A program made the translations under genes and the position numbers. 64,000 bases of DNA from Hyaloscypha bicolor E (lineage: Eukaryota > Ascomycota > Leotiomycetes > Helotiales > Hyaloscyphaceae), in NCBI RefSeq assembly GCF_002865645.1, contig NW_020194558.1, positions 124,001-188,000 of the forward strand. The letters run 5' to 3'. This document shows, one piece after another, positions 44,882 to 56,164 of the stretch; the first letter of the stretch is position 1, and each line of letters opens with the position of its first letter. The notes below the pieces were generated by a model that was not told the origin of the DNA, ran no database searches, and saw only the letters and a program-made list of their open reading frames with translations.

Positions 44882-46024
44882 TCACGACGGGTAGTATGCC
44901 TTGTACACTTGTAGACCTCCCTCAACACATTGAATCATTCCAAAGAAAATTGTCAGAGCAAGGACAAGAGCAGCCACCCAGAACGTATACCACTGGACCC
45001 TGCGTCGTCTATCACACCACCATTGGGCAATTGTACCAGGCTCAGCCTCGTCAAAAACTTGCTTCAAGATGCAAAGTCGATCATGCCAAAAGACAAAGTT
45101 CTCTATCTGACGCTCTTCGGTTGTGAGATGGCCAGTAGACGACGCCATATAATCGAGTCCGAATTTTCTCTGCTGAATCTTGAACCAGCGAGTAGAGTTT
45201 ATGTCGTATTGGGGTATTAGAAGTGCGAGCGTTCGTTCTGTCTCCTCAAAGAATCCAGGTGGGAACGGGTGACATTCCTTGTTGTGGTGTTTGAGGAAAG
45301 TTGCGTGATAGAAGATCGCGACCCTTGTGTCGTCATCCTTTAGCTTCAGGTGATCCGAAAGATTGCTGGTCCAGACTATCTGGAGCCCTGCAATACGTTC
45401 CAGATTACGTGCTGTAAATAGCCTCTCCAACTTAACTCTGATCCCTAGCTTCGATGGGCCTGGATCCCCGAAGCGATTGTGCAGGAGCTCTGTCAACTTG
45501 CCGTCTTCCCACTGCATTGATTTTTGGCCTGGAACAAAGCCCCATGACAGTTGTCCAATATCAACCATTATCCAAAGTCTGGCGGCCAAGTCAATGGCCT
45601 CACACACGAGTGTATCGCCATCACGTTCGACCAAGTCTACCACTAAAACACTAAGGCTGTCCTTGAGATCATGTCGACGTGCATTCATAGTCTTCAGTTT
45701 TGTAACGATGTCAACGATGTCTGAATGCGATTTTATAATTGTATTCAGCCTCTTTGAGTGCAAAGCGGTTCTGCATTGATCGTGGTAGTAGGCGAAATAA
45801 CTTTCGGCAAGCTGGGGTTCTCGTATAAAATCTTCTAGCTTGAAATTTGACCCCCAGATTGAATTCAATACTGTGCATTTCGACTCGAGTGTGAGATCAT
45901 GCATGAGAAGGGTAGGATCGGTAGGATCCTTTGTGATCGCAGTCATCTCCATAGTTGTATGATTCGAGGGTGACTGATATGTGTCGTGGTGCTTAAAGGG
46001 TCGAGAAATCCAGCGGCGAGACAT
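44882..46024 (-). CDS. Conserved fungal protein with a C-terminal membrane anchor
   Basis: A single open frame of 380 residues; the ATG at 46024 is the first in frame. The soluble part has conserved-looking segments such as LMHDLTLESKCTVLNSIWGS, ESYFAYYHDQCRTAL, LAARLWIMVDIGQLSWGFVP and CHPFPPGFFEETERTLALL. The C-terminus reads QWYTFWVAALVLALTIFFG, a single strong transmembrane helix, followed by a short tail ending KAYYPS. No signal peptide is present, so it probably has the topology of a tail-anchored cytosolic protein. I do not know a named domain. The overall layout recalls a lineage-expanded fungal family often found near HET and NLR-like genes, which fits the divergent neighbour at 46376; that is inference. 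Confidence 0.75.
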   Translation of the reverse strand: MSRRWISRPFKHHDTYQSPSNHTTMEMTAITKDPTDPTLLMHDLTLESKCTVLNSIWGSNFKLEDFIREPQLAESYFAYYHDQCRTALHSKRLNTIIKSHSDIVDIVTKLKTMNARRHDLKDSLSVLVVDLVERDGDTLVCEAIDLAARLWIMVDIGQLSWGFVPGQKSMQWEDGKLTELLHNRFGDPGPSKLGIRVKLERLFTARNLERIAGLQIVWTSNLSDHLKLKDDDTRVAIFYHATFLKHHNKECHPFPPGFFEETERTLALLIPQYDINSTRWFKIQQRKFGLDYMASSTGHLTTEERQIENFVFWHDRLCILKQVFDEAEPGTIAQWWCDRRRRVQWYTFWVAALVLALTIFFGMIQCVEGGLQVYKAYYPS

Positions 46025-46375
46025 GTGAGCAGATCATGTGTGAATTTCTTTGGACGGAAACTGATTTGTGTAACACACCATTGTTGAAAGTTCTTCTGGC
46101 AATGCCACCACATTGTGGAGGCGAAGTGCATGAGAAAAAGGGATGATAGGGCGGTGACGAAGACCAGTGCGCGTGATTAGTGGACGCAAGCGAAGGCAGG
46201 CCCAGTGCTAGCTAACAGGCACGTTGAGATTCCCCCTCTTTTCTTTGGTCTCTGTCTAGACCTCATAGCCTGCACACTTTGAGTTGATTCTTTGCTTCCA
46301 TTTTCTCTTCCCTTGATTATAAAATTCCACTCCTGGATCGAGTACGTCTCATTGCCACCCCCAAACTATGAATCC
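46025..46375. promoter_or_regulatory. Divergent promoter region
   Basis: About 350 bases between the start of the membrane-anchored protein (minus) and the multi-domain ankyrin protein (plus). No repeat or defined site; a pyrimidine-rich tract precedes the ankyrin gene start. Confidence 0.45.
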
Positions 46376-49300
46376 ATGTCTTTCACTTCCAGCAATACCC
46401 GGACCGGTTCATTCCCACGCCGAGTACTGGGGGTCACGACTTTTAATCGCAGACCCCGGTTTCCTCGGCCAGAACTGTCGATTGGTACAAGGTGCTGTCA
46501 GCTGGGGAATCATCAATGCTGGGAAGTCATAGGACCAGCACAAGAAATCACGGAAAGCCTGTTTGGACCGATCAAGAAGCTTCTTGAGTCTCGAGACGAA
46601 TATCTAAATGAAGGAGTCTGCGTCCCACGAGCTCTTCTCTTCGATATGTACATGATTGGCCGTACAGAGCAAGTTGCGACTCCTACAATCATGTTCAGTT
46701 GCGACAACAAGGTACAACGACAACGAGCCTTGAAACTTGTGAGGCAGAGCTCGCTGTTGGATCCTTATCCCTGTGTCGCGCTTGGCGATTCATCACACCC
46801 ACCCAGGCTCTCTTGTCAGCCTCTACAGCTTGGAGAACATGGAGAAACAGAGAACATTCCGATGGGTGAAGGTAATCAGCACAAAGGAAATCGAGGAGCG
46901 GTTTACTCTACGAAATCTGTGCTGTCCGAGTATGGATTTCCGGTCATGGTCATGGTCAATAACTCCCATTTTCGAAAGGCTACTATTGGGGGGTTTTTGT
47001 GTGTGGGAATAGAAGTGCTCGGCCTCACTGTTGCCCATGTTCTCTCAGAGGATTTTATAGACACGGCAGAGAAGGATGCCGAGGCTATAGAATTCTCATT
47101 AGACTTTGACGAAGAGTTTGAGACTGTTGGTGATGGCAATATGGAATTTGTCAACACAACAAGCCGAGGTACACCCTTTGTACCGCTCCGCCGAAGATGA
47201 ACCCAGTAAAAACTAATGGATGCATAGGCAGCATATCACCGAGATCAGACATGGAAGATACACTGTGTTCGAACGACGGTTTTGATGACGTCGCTCCCCA
47301 AATGCCTCCCTCAGAATCGTCTAGTGCTCCAAGGCAGGGCTCACTTCGTCTCACAGGCCACCAAATTGACCCAAACACAACGAACATGATCGGCACAATC
47401 TTGGCTGTATCTTCACCCTCGTCGTCGAGTAACCTTGATTGGGCTTTAGTTCGGCTAGAGTCAGAGAGCGTCATTTCTAACCTTAAACTATCCTCAAAGA
47501 TAGCTCGGGTCAAACATTTTCTTCCATCAGTAGCCTTAAGAGCTGCAGTTTTGGTCAGGACAGCATATAATGGCGTCTTAACTGGGTATATTGGCAAAAC
47601 TCCCACTTTCATGCAGTCACCGCCATGTGTGGCATTCCAGGAAATGTGGGTAGTTTATCTTGATGGACATCTGCGTGAGTATCCAGTACAACTCTTCTTC
47701 ATAATCATCGCATCCATTCTCATTTCTTCTGACATACTATCGCAGAGGTTGGCGATTGTGGGGCGTGGGTAGTCGATGCCAACAACATGGGACTGTATGG
47801 CTACATCGCAGCAGGTGACCCAGGAAAGTCCATCGCATACATAATTCCCGCATATCAAGCATTTGCAGACATGGAGGAGAGGTTAAAGAGCAAGATTGTT
47901 TTTCCATCCGAAGTTACCTATACAGACAAGGAGAGCCTGCATTTGAGCTGCGAGGCAGAAGTGATGCCAACTTCTACAGAGGCTGGCGATATTCCTCCTT
48001 GCGAGAAAGTGGAAGAAAATCCCTCGGATTCAAACAAAGTCAACCGTTCCCCGAGTCTGGGTATGGAAATTCGAGGGGATAACTTTGCACCCTCGGCTGG
48101 CGGAGACGTGTCTTATGGCAAGACATACAGAGTTCAGGGAATACCAGCCACATTTACTAGAGAAGACTGCAGAACACTCCTCTCTTCAGCTTTGCAATCG
48201 GAAAACGAGAGCTCGGAACCTGTTGTCCACTCTCTGAGTGCCGATCCTTACACAACAAAATTCCAGATAGCTACTGTTACCTTCAAGCAAATCCCGGATA
48301 GATTTCAAGACGGCAAGGACGAATGGACTATCCCCGTGACAAAGTCGAACATTCTAGGCATAATTTCTTCTCTCACAGTCGACTGCCATTTCTCGGGGTT
48401 TACACCATTGAATTCTGTCAGAGATGCCTCGGATCATAAAATAGAGTAGGTGGTATATATTCATCCACCACGCCCCAAAATCTGGAGATAGTTATCACTG
48501 ACCCAAATTAGCTGCATTGCAATTACTGGTCTCGGAAGCCACCCGTTCGGCTCCTGGAAGCAGAGAAATGGGGAGCATATGTGGCTTAGGGACGGCCTCC
48601 CTTATGATCTGGAAGGGGCCCGTGTTCTCTCGTACGGCTACAACTCCAAACTAATCCAAAGCCAAACATTCCAAAGCGTTGAAGATATTGCCACTGCATT
48701 TCTTATCAGCATGAGAAGTATCAGAATACACGACAGGGTCAGTGCACTGTTTGAAAATTTGTCCTGAAAGCTCACTTTGACAGGGTGGAGTTACTCCTCG
48801 GCCTTTGATTTTTATTTCCCACAGCCTCGGGGGGATAATTTTGAAAAAGGTACCGCCCCTTCACCCATCTAAACCTCATGCGCGACCGTTCTAACTAGTT
48901 GCGAGGCCATATTATTAATGAAGGATGAAGACAAAATCTGCCAGGAGATTTTCAAGTCTATTTACGCCGTGCTATTCTTCGGTGTGCCGAATCAAGGGTT
49001 TAGAGTCGATCACTGGCTATCCATGGTCAAAGGACAACCAAATGAGAACCTCATACTAAGTCTAGGGTCTAATTCAGTTTATCTGAGAGATCTCCACAGA
49101 GATTTTCGAATTGCGTTCGACTTTCAAGATTCTCAAATTGTCTGTGTCTACGAAACAGAGCGAACAAGAGTGGCGAAGGTATGGACTTGATATATGTTAC
49201 TGTATTGGCTGCTAATTCTGGCATCTACAGCAAGAAGCGCTTGGGAAGTGGAAACTGACAGGAGATTACGAAATCCTTGTCCCTAAGAGCTTAGCGACAG

Positions 49301-50657
49301 ACAGTCCCGCAAATGATCAGGGTTATCGCGATTTTCCCATCCGCCAAAACCATTCTGACATGGCCAAATTTTCGAGCCGGTGGGACGAAAATTACAAAAA
49401 CATCCGAACCTGCTTGGAGGAGTTCAGTATGGCTGCTCCTGACGTGATTCGCGCGAGGTTTTCAAGGGCGCAAGGTAGAATTCGACTCTTCAACCCGTTG
49501 TCCTAGGACGTATTTTGGAGGCTACATAACAGTGTTTGCTAACTCACCTGGCAGACAAAGGTCCAAGTCAAGAGCCTACAGATAGTGCGGGGTGGACGAG
49601 ATTGCATCTCGCAGCCTTTTATGGGGATGAGGATAGACTCAAGCTACTACTGAGATTATCAATCGACAAAGAAACAAAGGATGCTAGTGGCCGAACACCA
49701 TTACATATTGCCGCATATCACGGGAAAGATGCTGTTTCGAAAATTCTTCTTGACAACAATGCTGACCAAAACGCAAGGAACTACAGCGGACAGACACCGT
49801 TGTATAGTGCTGCATCTCGAGGATACGAGTCCACTGCAGCGATACTTGTGGACAGAGGAGCCCACATGGAAGCGAGAGACAACGAGAGAAAGACTCCGCT
49901 ATATACTGCGGCTCGCTACGGGCACGAACCCACAGCCAGCCTACTAGTTAAAAAGGGGGCTAACAAGGAAACGAGGGCTAATGGGGACTGGACCCCACTC
50001 CATGCGGCAGCTTGGTTCGGCCACGAAACCATCGTGCGCCTGCTGGTGGATAGCAGCGCTGACATGGAGTTGAAGAGCCAAGACGGACTCACCCCGCTGC
50101 ATTGTGCGGTTCAGAATGGACATGAGGCAGTGATGTCGCTGCTGATTGACAGTGGCGCCGACAAGATGGCCAGGACCACAACTGGACAGTCGCTATTGCA
50201 TATTGCAGCGCATTATGGACGCGACGCAGTGTCAAGACTGCTCCTAGATCAGGGCAGCGACATAGAAGCGAGGGACCGAGACGAAAAGACTCCTCTATAC
50301 GCCGCTGCAAAGGCTGGGCACGAGAAGGTGACAATGCTGCTATTGGATAGAAAGGCTAAAAAGAACGTCAAGGCACTAGGCGGGTGGACTCCACTGCATG
50401 CTGCTGTGTGGTATGATCGCGAGTCGACGTCAAAAGCGCTGGTGGAGCACGGCGCTAACATAGAGACGAAGAATGAAGATGGAGAGACTCCGCTGTTTGT
50501 TGCGGCAAGCCATGGGCACCTGGAAATCGTGAAGTTGTTGGTTTCGGGAGGCGCGAACAGGAAAGCGAAGACGAATATAGGATGGACCCCGTCGCGAGTG
50601 GCAGAGGCTAATGGGCATTGGAGGGTGGCAAGATTCCTGAGAAACTTTTCCTCTTGA
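46376..50657 (+). CDS. Trypsin-like / SesB-type hydrolase / ankyrin repeat protein
   Basis: Eight exons (46376-47168, 47228-47674, 47746-48445, 48512-48737, 48784-48849, 48906-49178, 49231-49474, 49555-50657) close in frame to 1283 residues. Residues about 200-450 look like a trypsin-fold domain: GLTVAHVLSED (His), LDWALVRLE (Asp) and GDCGAWVVD at the nucleophile site, with Cys in place of Ser. Residues about 500-640 are an unassigned spacer. Residues about 647-900 are a SesB/lipase-like alpha/beta hydrolase: AITGLGSHPFGSW, ISHSLGGIILKK (Ser 736) and RQNHSDMAKF (His 876). Eleven ankyrin repeats (TPLHAAAWFGHE type) fill residues about 924-1283. No NACHT or NB-ARC P-loop is present. The parts are typical N- and C-terminal domains of fungal NLR-like immune receptors, so a role in non-self or microbe sensing is plausible but unproven. 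Confidence 0.85.
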
Positions 50658-51329
50658 ACTTATTGCTTAATTGGATGGATTTTTTATTGTGAAGTACGCC
50701 GGTTACATGTGAAGTTAATGTGAATTGAATCAACAATTGCTATATCTAATGGAAATTAAACAAAATTGATATATAAAGACAATTAGACCATTTGACTATT
50801 AGACCATTAGATTAAACATTCCCACAAAGATATATAAGGCGCTAAATTGTCTGAAGTAGTCTGTGCTGGCCGATTAAGAGAAAAAAATGCTCGTTTGATT
50901 AGGAAAAAGTAAAACGACCCCCCCCCCCCCGGTGTCGATTGGGGGTGTCGATGGCAGAATCTTTTTCTGGCTTAGTGCTCGGCCTTCCCCGAGTTTATTA
51001 CTAAGGAACCGATTTAGCCTTAGAATCGCATAAATTAAATATTCCTAATAAAATAATACTACTAAACCTTTAAACCTCATTAATATTACAACTCGATTCT
51101 TTTACAAAAGCCTCGAATATAATAGCCAAGTATTATTCTATATAATTTACTCTATACCAAAAATATAGCGCCTTTATCTACTATATTTTGAAATTATAAT
51201 ATATTCGCCCTCTATACTTTGATTTACGTTTCGTATACCTACCTACTATACCTCTAGCCAATTTAATAGCCCCTCAGGGCACTCCTCAAATACTATATAC
51301 TTATAATAACTACTACCCTCTAGGTATAG

Positions 51330-53850
51330 GAGAATAAGAGATTACTTTAAATGAGATTATTGAGGGTATTAAGGAGGAATCCGAATTTCTCGAACCTATA
51401 GCAAGAGAATTTCTTGCTACCATACTACCTCTTATATATATAGCAGATTTTGATTTTGCTTCCGGCCCTATTAAACCCTTCCGAGATATAATTAATACCG
51501 TCCAAGAGGATCTACTCCCTCCCGAAAACATATATAATAGTTTTAAAGAGCTTTTGAAAGATATAAGAGATTAGGCCAAGTAATATAGATATAACCTTTT
51601 AGTTTTGCAAAGCAAGAAGATACCGGGAAAAGATTCCCAGGTTAGGGTAAAAAGGTAGCTGGGATATAATAGAAGGGAGAAGGAGAGAGAGCCTCGAAAC
51701 TTTCTAATACGAAATAATAACGGAAAAGAAAGAAATACTAAGGCTCAAGGAACAGGCTATTTCTTCTTAATAAATTATAAAGAGGGCCCTAACCGCAAAT
51801 AGATATTATCTTATTAAGAATACAAAGAATATAGGTAGTATAATTATTAGCTTAATACTCCCAATAACCCTGGCTACTATCTAGTTTGCTACTATCTTAA
51901 TATTAAGATAATGAAACTTATTCAAGTGCTTTCTAATTCCAGAATTATATTTCGATATATTATAACCTTTTTTCTTAAGTAATATAATTTGACTATTAAA
52001 CGTGAAATAATAGTAAGGGCTATTAAAGAAAGCAAGATCTCTAAATATTATAATTGGAGTAATTATTAAAATTTGGCCAAGAATCTTAAGGAAAAAGGCT
52101 TTATTTCTCGGATTTATCTTAATAATAAGGAAGTAGTAATATTAATATTCTTTATATATTGACTTTCCTTGGCTTGGCTTTATATATACTAGGTAATACT
52201 AGTTTTGGATACTACTTATAAAACGAACCGGTATAATATACTACTTTTGGATATAGTTAGTAAGAAGTCTTATTAACTCCTTACTTTATACTTAAAATAT
52301 AGTATTCTTATCTGCTATATTTTTATAATATAGTATATACGTTTACTATATTTTCAGTTTACTTACTCTTTTTATTCCTATAAAACTATAGTACCTTTAT
52401 TTACTATATTTTTATAATCTAGTATAATTGTCTACTATATTTTAAGTATATATATAGCTAACTCTTTCTAAGAAATAGATACTACTAGGGCTACCTTTTA
52501 TATTAGATTCTGCTTTATAAGTAGCGAGATAATATTAGATTACTACTAGGCCCTTTAGTAATTACGGGCTATATATAGTCTATAGCCAAATATAATGCCT
52601 TTTATTATTCTAATGAACTCTACTCCTATTATTATTACTATTATAGCAGAGATCTTCCCGGAGGCAGCTTACCTCCTTTATAGTTAGTATACTAATTAAG
52701 ACATAGAGGCAAATTATAGGATAAGCTTTTTTAAAGGTAAGAAAAGTAAGGTATTAAAGATAATAGTTATAGCTTATAATGAATTTTTCTTTATATAGTA
52801 TATAATTATTTAATCTACTACTAAAGAAGTATATATTAAGAATCTAATAGAGATAAAACGCAAGTATAACCAAATATTATATACTAGTTATATATTATAT
52901 ATTAAAGATTAGTGGCTTATACCTTATAAGAAGAAGCTTATAAGGTTCTGGGTTAACTAGTATTTGTATTTTAATATAACTATCTCGAATACTATAAAAG
53001 AATTATACTCTTTAATTAAACTAGATCTTAGTAGATATTATAGTAATCTCTTTAATCTTTAAGAAAAGATCTATAATATGGTTATAAGGCAAATTATCCA
53101 GCTTTAAGGCAAGTAGTCTATATAATGAATGTAATAGTAACTCCGTATTCCAGAAGCTTTCTACTCGAACTATAGGGGCCGGATATTATATAAGGTAATA
53201 GATCTGGTATACGAGTAAGTATAATTAGAAAGTAATAATAAGTATACTAGCAGGTTTACTAGATAGTACGGAATTATCTATATATATAAAATTGCTAAGA
53301 GAAAGGCTAATAGGAAGAAATTGGATATAGAGGACTTCGACCCTTAATAGTACTTATATAAGTCGACTTATTATATATAGCCTATATATAACCTTTAGGT
53401 AATTACTTGTAAATAAATAAGAAGGACCGATTTCATCTCGAATTATAAGGCTATCCGGAGCAAGAGGCTTGAGCTTTAGGGGAGCGAAACTCGCTTTAGA
53501 AAGGCACTAATATATAGTCTCTATTGGGATATAGGGGAAGTCTTAAGCATCTATACTAGCTATATAAAGGTTTCAAGGTCCTGCCCTACGAGAATTACGA
53601 GGCTAGTATAGGAAGTCAGTAACTTCCAATATCCCTTAAATACTTAAGAATAGCTTTAATACTAGCTCTAGTAAGAAAAGTCTTATATAAACTCAAGATC
53701 TCAAAACTCCTTACTAGTATCTAGTATAAGTACTCCTTGCCCTTGCCTCCAAGTACTATAGCCAAGTAAAGCGAACGTATAAATACCTTTAAGTAGGCCC
53801 TGGATACCAGGCCGGCGGAAACGGAGGGTAAGTTACGTTTCTAATATAGA
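51330..53850 (+). pseudogene. MULE transposase remnant
   Basis: Plus-strand translation, with TAG/TAA read as decayed Gln/Trp, shows a MULE transposase. At 52195-52255 VLVLDTTYKTNRYNILLLDI gives the first catalytic Asp region (D-x-T-Y-K-T-N-R). After an interruption of about 200 bases (52270-52460) FCFISSEIILDYYQAL follows. At about 52650-52720 AEIFPEAAYLLYS and DIEANYR correspond to the usual FPEAAHLLCxWHxNK; Cys and His have become Tyr, as RIP would do. An upstream part with IPGKDSQVRVKRQLGYNRRE could be the N-terminal DNA-binding section, and the C-terminal part has IPEAFYSNYRGR. The source protein would have cut and pasted the element; it is inactive here. Confidence 0.82.
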
Positions 53851-53994
53851 TATTATAGGAGATAAGCCAAATAAAGAGGAGTTTACTAGCTTTAGTAATA
53901 ATAAGACTTTACTACTACCTAAGGGTAATCCCTTTAATGACTCTTATATTATCCCTAAACGCTCTCCTAATAAACCATTAATACCCCTTTAAAA

Positions 53995-54295
53995 ACTTCT
54001 ATTAATATCCTATTTCTAATTAATACTTCTTTAAAATTTCTAATTAATACCCGATTTCTAATTAATACCTTACTTCTAATTAATACCTTACTTCTAATTA
54101 ATACCTTACTTCTAATTAATACCTTACTTCTAATTAATACCTTACTTCTAATTAATATCCCTCTAAAATTTCTAATTAATACCCGATTTCTAATTAATAT
54201 CCCTTCAAAATTTCCAATTAATACCTTATTTCTAATTAATACCTTTTTAAAATTTCTAATTAATACCCGATTTCTAATTAATACTCTCCCTGAAT
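53995..54295 (+). repeat. 18-base AT-rich tandem repeat
   Basis: About 14 to 16 units of TAATTAATACCTTACTTC and close variants (TTTCTAATTAATACCCGA). The first half is the more regular. The repeat lies just downstream of the transposase remnant, inside the MULE. Confidence 0.75.
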
Positions 54296-54349
54296 ATTTA
54301 ATTGAGAGTATAAGCTAGACTATCTACTACTTATACTCGCAGATCCCCG

Positions 54350-55760
54350 TTACTACTACGACCTCTTCTTCCTATTTTCCGTACTAGAGAAATGAGAGAG
54401 GCAGAATATATTACTAAAAGGTTATTAAAAAGGCCTCTTAAATCTGAATCCAAAGCTAAAGCCGAAATTGAACCTGCTATAAGATCCCTTAATATATACC
54501 ATTTTAAAGTATACCTTTTGGTTTAAATATAAAAAGCAGATACTATTTTCCAGGATAATATTAAGAAAGCCAGTTCTATTAAGGGGATATACTTTCGATA
54601 TAAATACTATAGGTATTAGTATTAGGGTTATCTAGCCAGGACTAGTAGCAAAGATCTAATAGATACTAGTTTCCGGAAATCTCTCGGCCTATCTTAATAT
54701 AATATTCAATATCCAGACTAGTATAAGAGTATTATAGGATTTTACTAGTCAAGGCCATATAACTACGAAAATATAATAAACTGGCGGCCCCTATATAATT
54801 CAAAAACGGAAGCCCGCTCCCTAATTACTATAAAGCCAATATACTTCCTATAGACAAAAGATAAGATAAACACTTTCCTGGATTTTCAGGAGAATAAGAT
54901 TAATTTAGAGTAAGAATATAGGACTGGCCCTAATAGAGAGCAGGTTCTTATATATAGTATAAAGGAGATTTCTAAAGAGTATAGAAGTATTCTTGAGGAA
55001 TACCAAGCGAATCTCGAAAATAAGAAATATAAGAGTATACTCGAACTTAAAGTTATAATAGATATTAATAAGTTACGGTATACTATTAAAGTATAATCTT
55101 CTTATCTAGCTACCCTAGAGAAGCTAGACCTAGATAAGACTAATATGAGTAGTATATTTGAGATTAAGGAAGGCATTATTAGGGATAAGGCAGGTAATAA
55201 GAAATAGCTAGTTAATTAGTAAGGGGAGACTATATATTACTCCGAAGATTGAATACTAAAAGGGAAAGGGAAAGAGAAAGAGAAAGGAAAAGAGAAAGGG
55301 AAAGGGAAAGAGAAAGGGAAAGAGAAAGGGAAAGGGAAAGAGAAAGAGAAAGGGAAAGCAAAAGGGAAAGAGGAAAGGGAAGGGGAAGGGAAAGAAGATT
55401 AAATATTATATGTAATTACGCTACTATAATTAACTAAAAGAGCTATTTGCAAAGCCAATATTATACCTGTTATAATTTGTATAAAACCTACTCTAGTAAG
55501 CTTTATACTTCTACCTATCTAACTCGAAACAAGTATTTTACTTAATATCTCTAGTTTACTAGGGAATTAAAGGCCTAAGCAACTAGCTAAAGCCCTATCT
55601 CGGGATCTTATAAGCTTAGTATAGAAGGTAAAGTTTATAGCTTAAGTAGAGGTAGAGAAAGATAAGCCAATTACTTCTAGTAAGGGAGGAGCTCGAGTTT
55701 AGGGTAAGGGCAAAGGGAAGAGAAAAGATAAGAGGGGAAGAAGTTAATAATTATTTAACT
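54350..55760 (+). pseudogene. Second degenerate plus-strand ORF of the MULE
   Basis: A plus-strand protein-like string with stops at likely former Gln codons: KRPLKSESKAKAEIEPAIRS, then GYLARTSSKDLIDTSFRKSL, QSRPYNYENIIN, KINTFLDFQENKINLEQEYR, NREQVLIYSIKEISKEYRSI and LEKLDLDKTNMSSIFEIKEG. It then runs into the (GlyLys/GluLys) array at 55255-55395 and a basic C-terminal part. No family recognised. Its position before the shared minus-strand module mirrors the plus-strand ORF before the same module in the 9.2-kb element (15640-17480), although the two ORFs are not obviously alike. Confidence 0.4.
55255..55395 (+). repeat. Purine-only hexamer array (GGGAAA/GAGAAA)
   Basis: About 23 hexamers of GGGAAA and GAGAAA in irregular order, with almost no pyrimidine for about 130 bases. 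In the plus frame of the degenerate ORF it codes Lys with Gly/Glu alternation. RIP spares it because it lacks CpA and TpG. Confidence 0.8.
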
Positions 55761-56164
55761 AGTACTTTATTTTTATATTTTTATTTATCTTTTAATTAGG
55801 GGTTTTAAGTAAAGGTTAGCTATTATATAAGATATATTATTAGAGTAGGTATCCTGCTTTAGTTCCCTTTATTATTTTACTTACCTGACTTATAATAAGG
55901 CTTCCTGCTATATCTTCCAAAATATAGAAAAGTACCTACTATATTTTCCAAAATATAGTAAAATAGTCGTCTTATTAATAATTCGCTTATAAAGTAATAC
56001 TCTTAATAGTAATAAGAAGTAAAATAAAGGTCAAAAATAAGGGGCTCTAAAGTATAATATATTAGGAAGGCTAATTATATATATAGATAGAAGTTTTATA
56101 TAACTCCTTAAACTAGTACTAGTATACCTGGGAAGCAGGATATATAATAGTAGTTACGGGTCTA

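Noticed and set aside
50925..50932. Homopolymer C and G runs at the MULE ends as an assembly artefact
   Set aside because: Both ends carry matching runs inside otherwise paired inverted repeats with a perfect outer duplication, so they belong to the element, though their exact length may be unreliable.
53995..54295. CRISPR-like array
   Set aside because: The units are uninterrupted 18-base tandem copies without unique spacers, and the DNA is fungal.
55249..55437. Arg/Glu-rich open frame
   Set aside because: It is just one frame of the purine hexamer array and does not continue the surrounding degenerate ORF.
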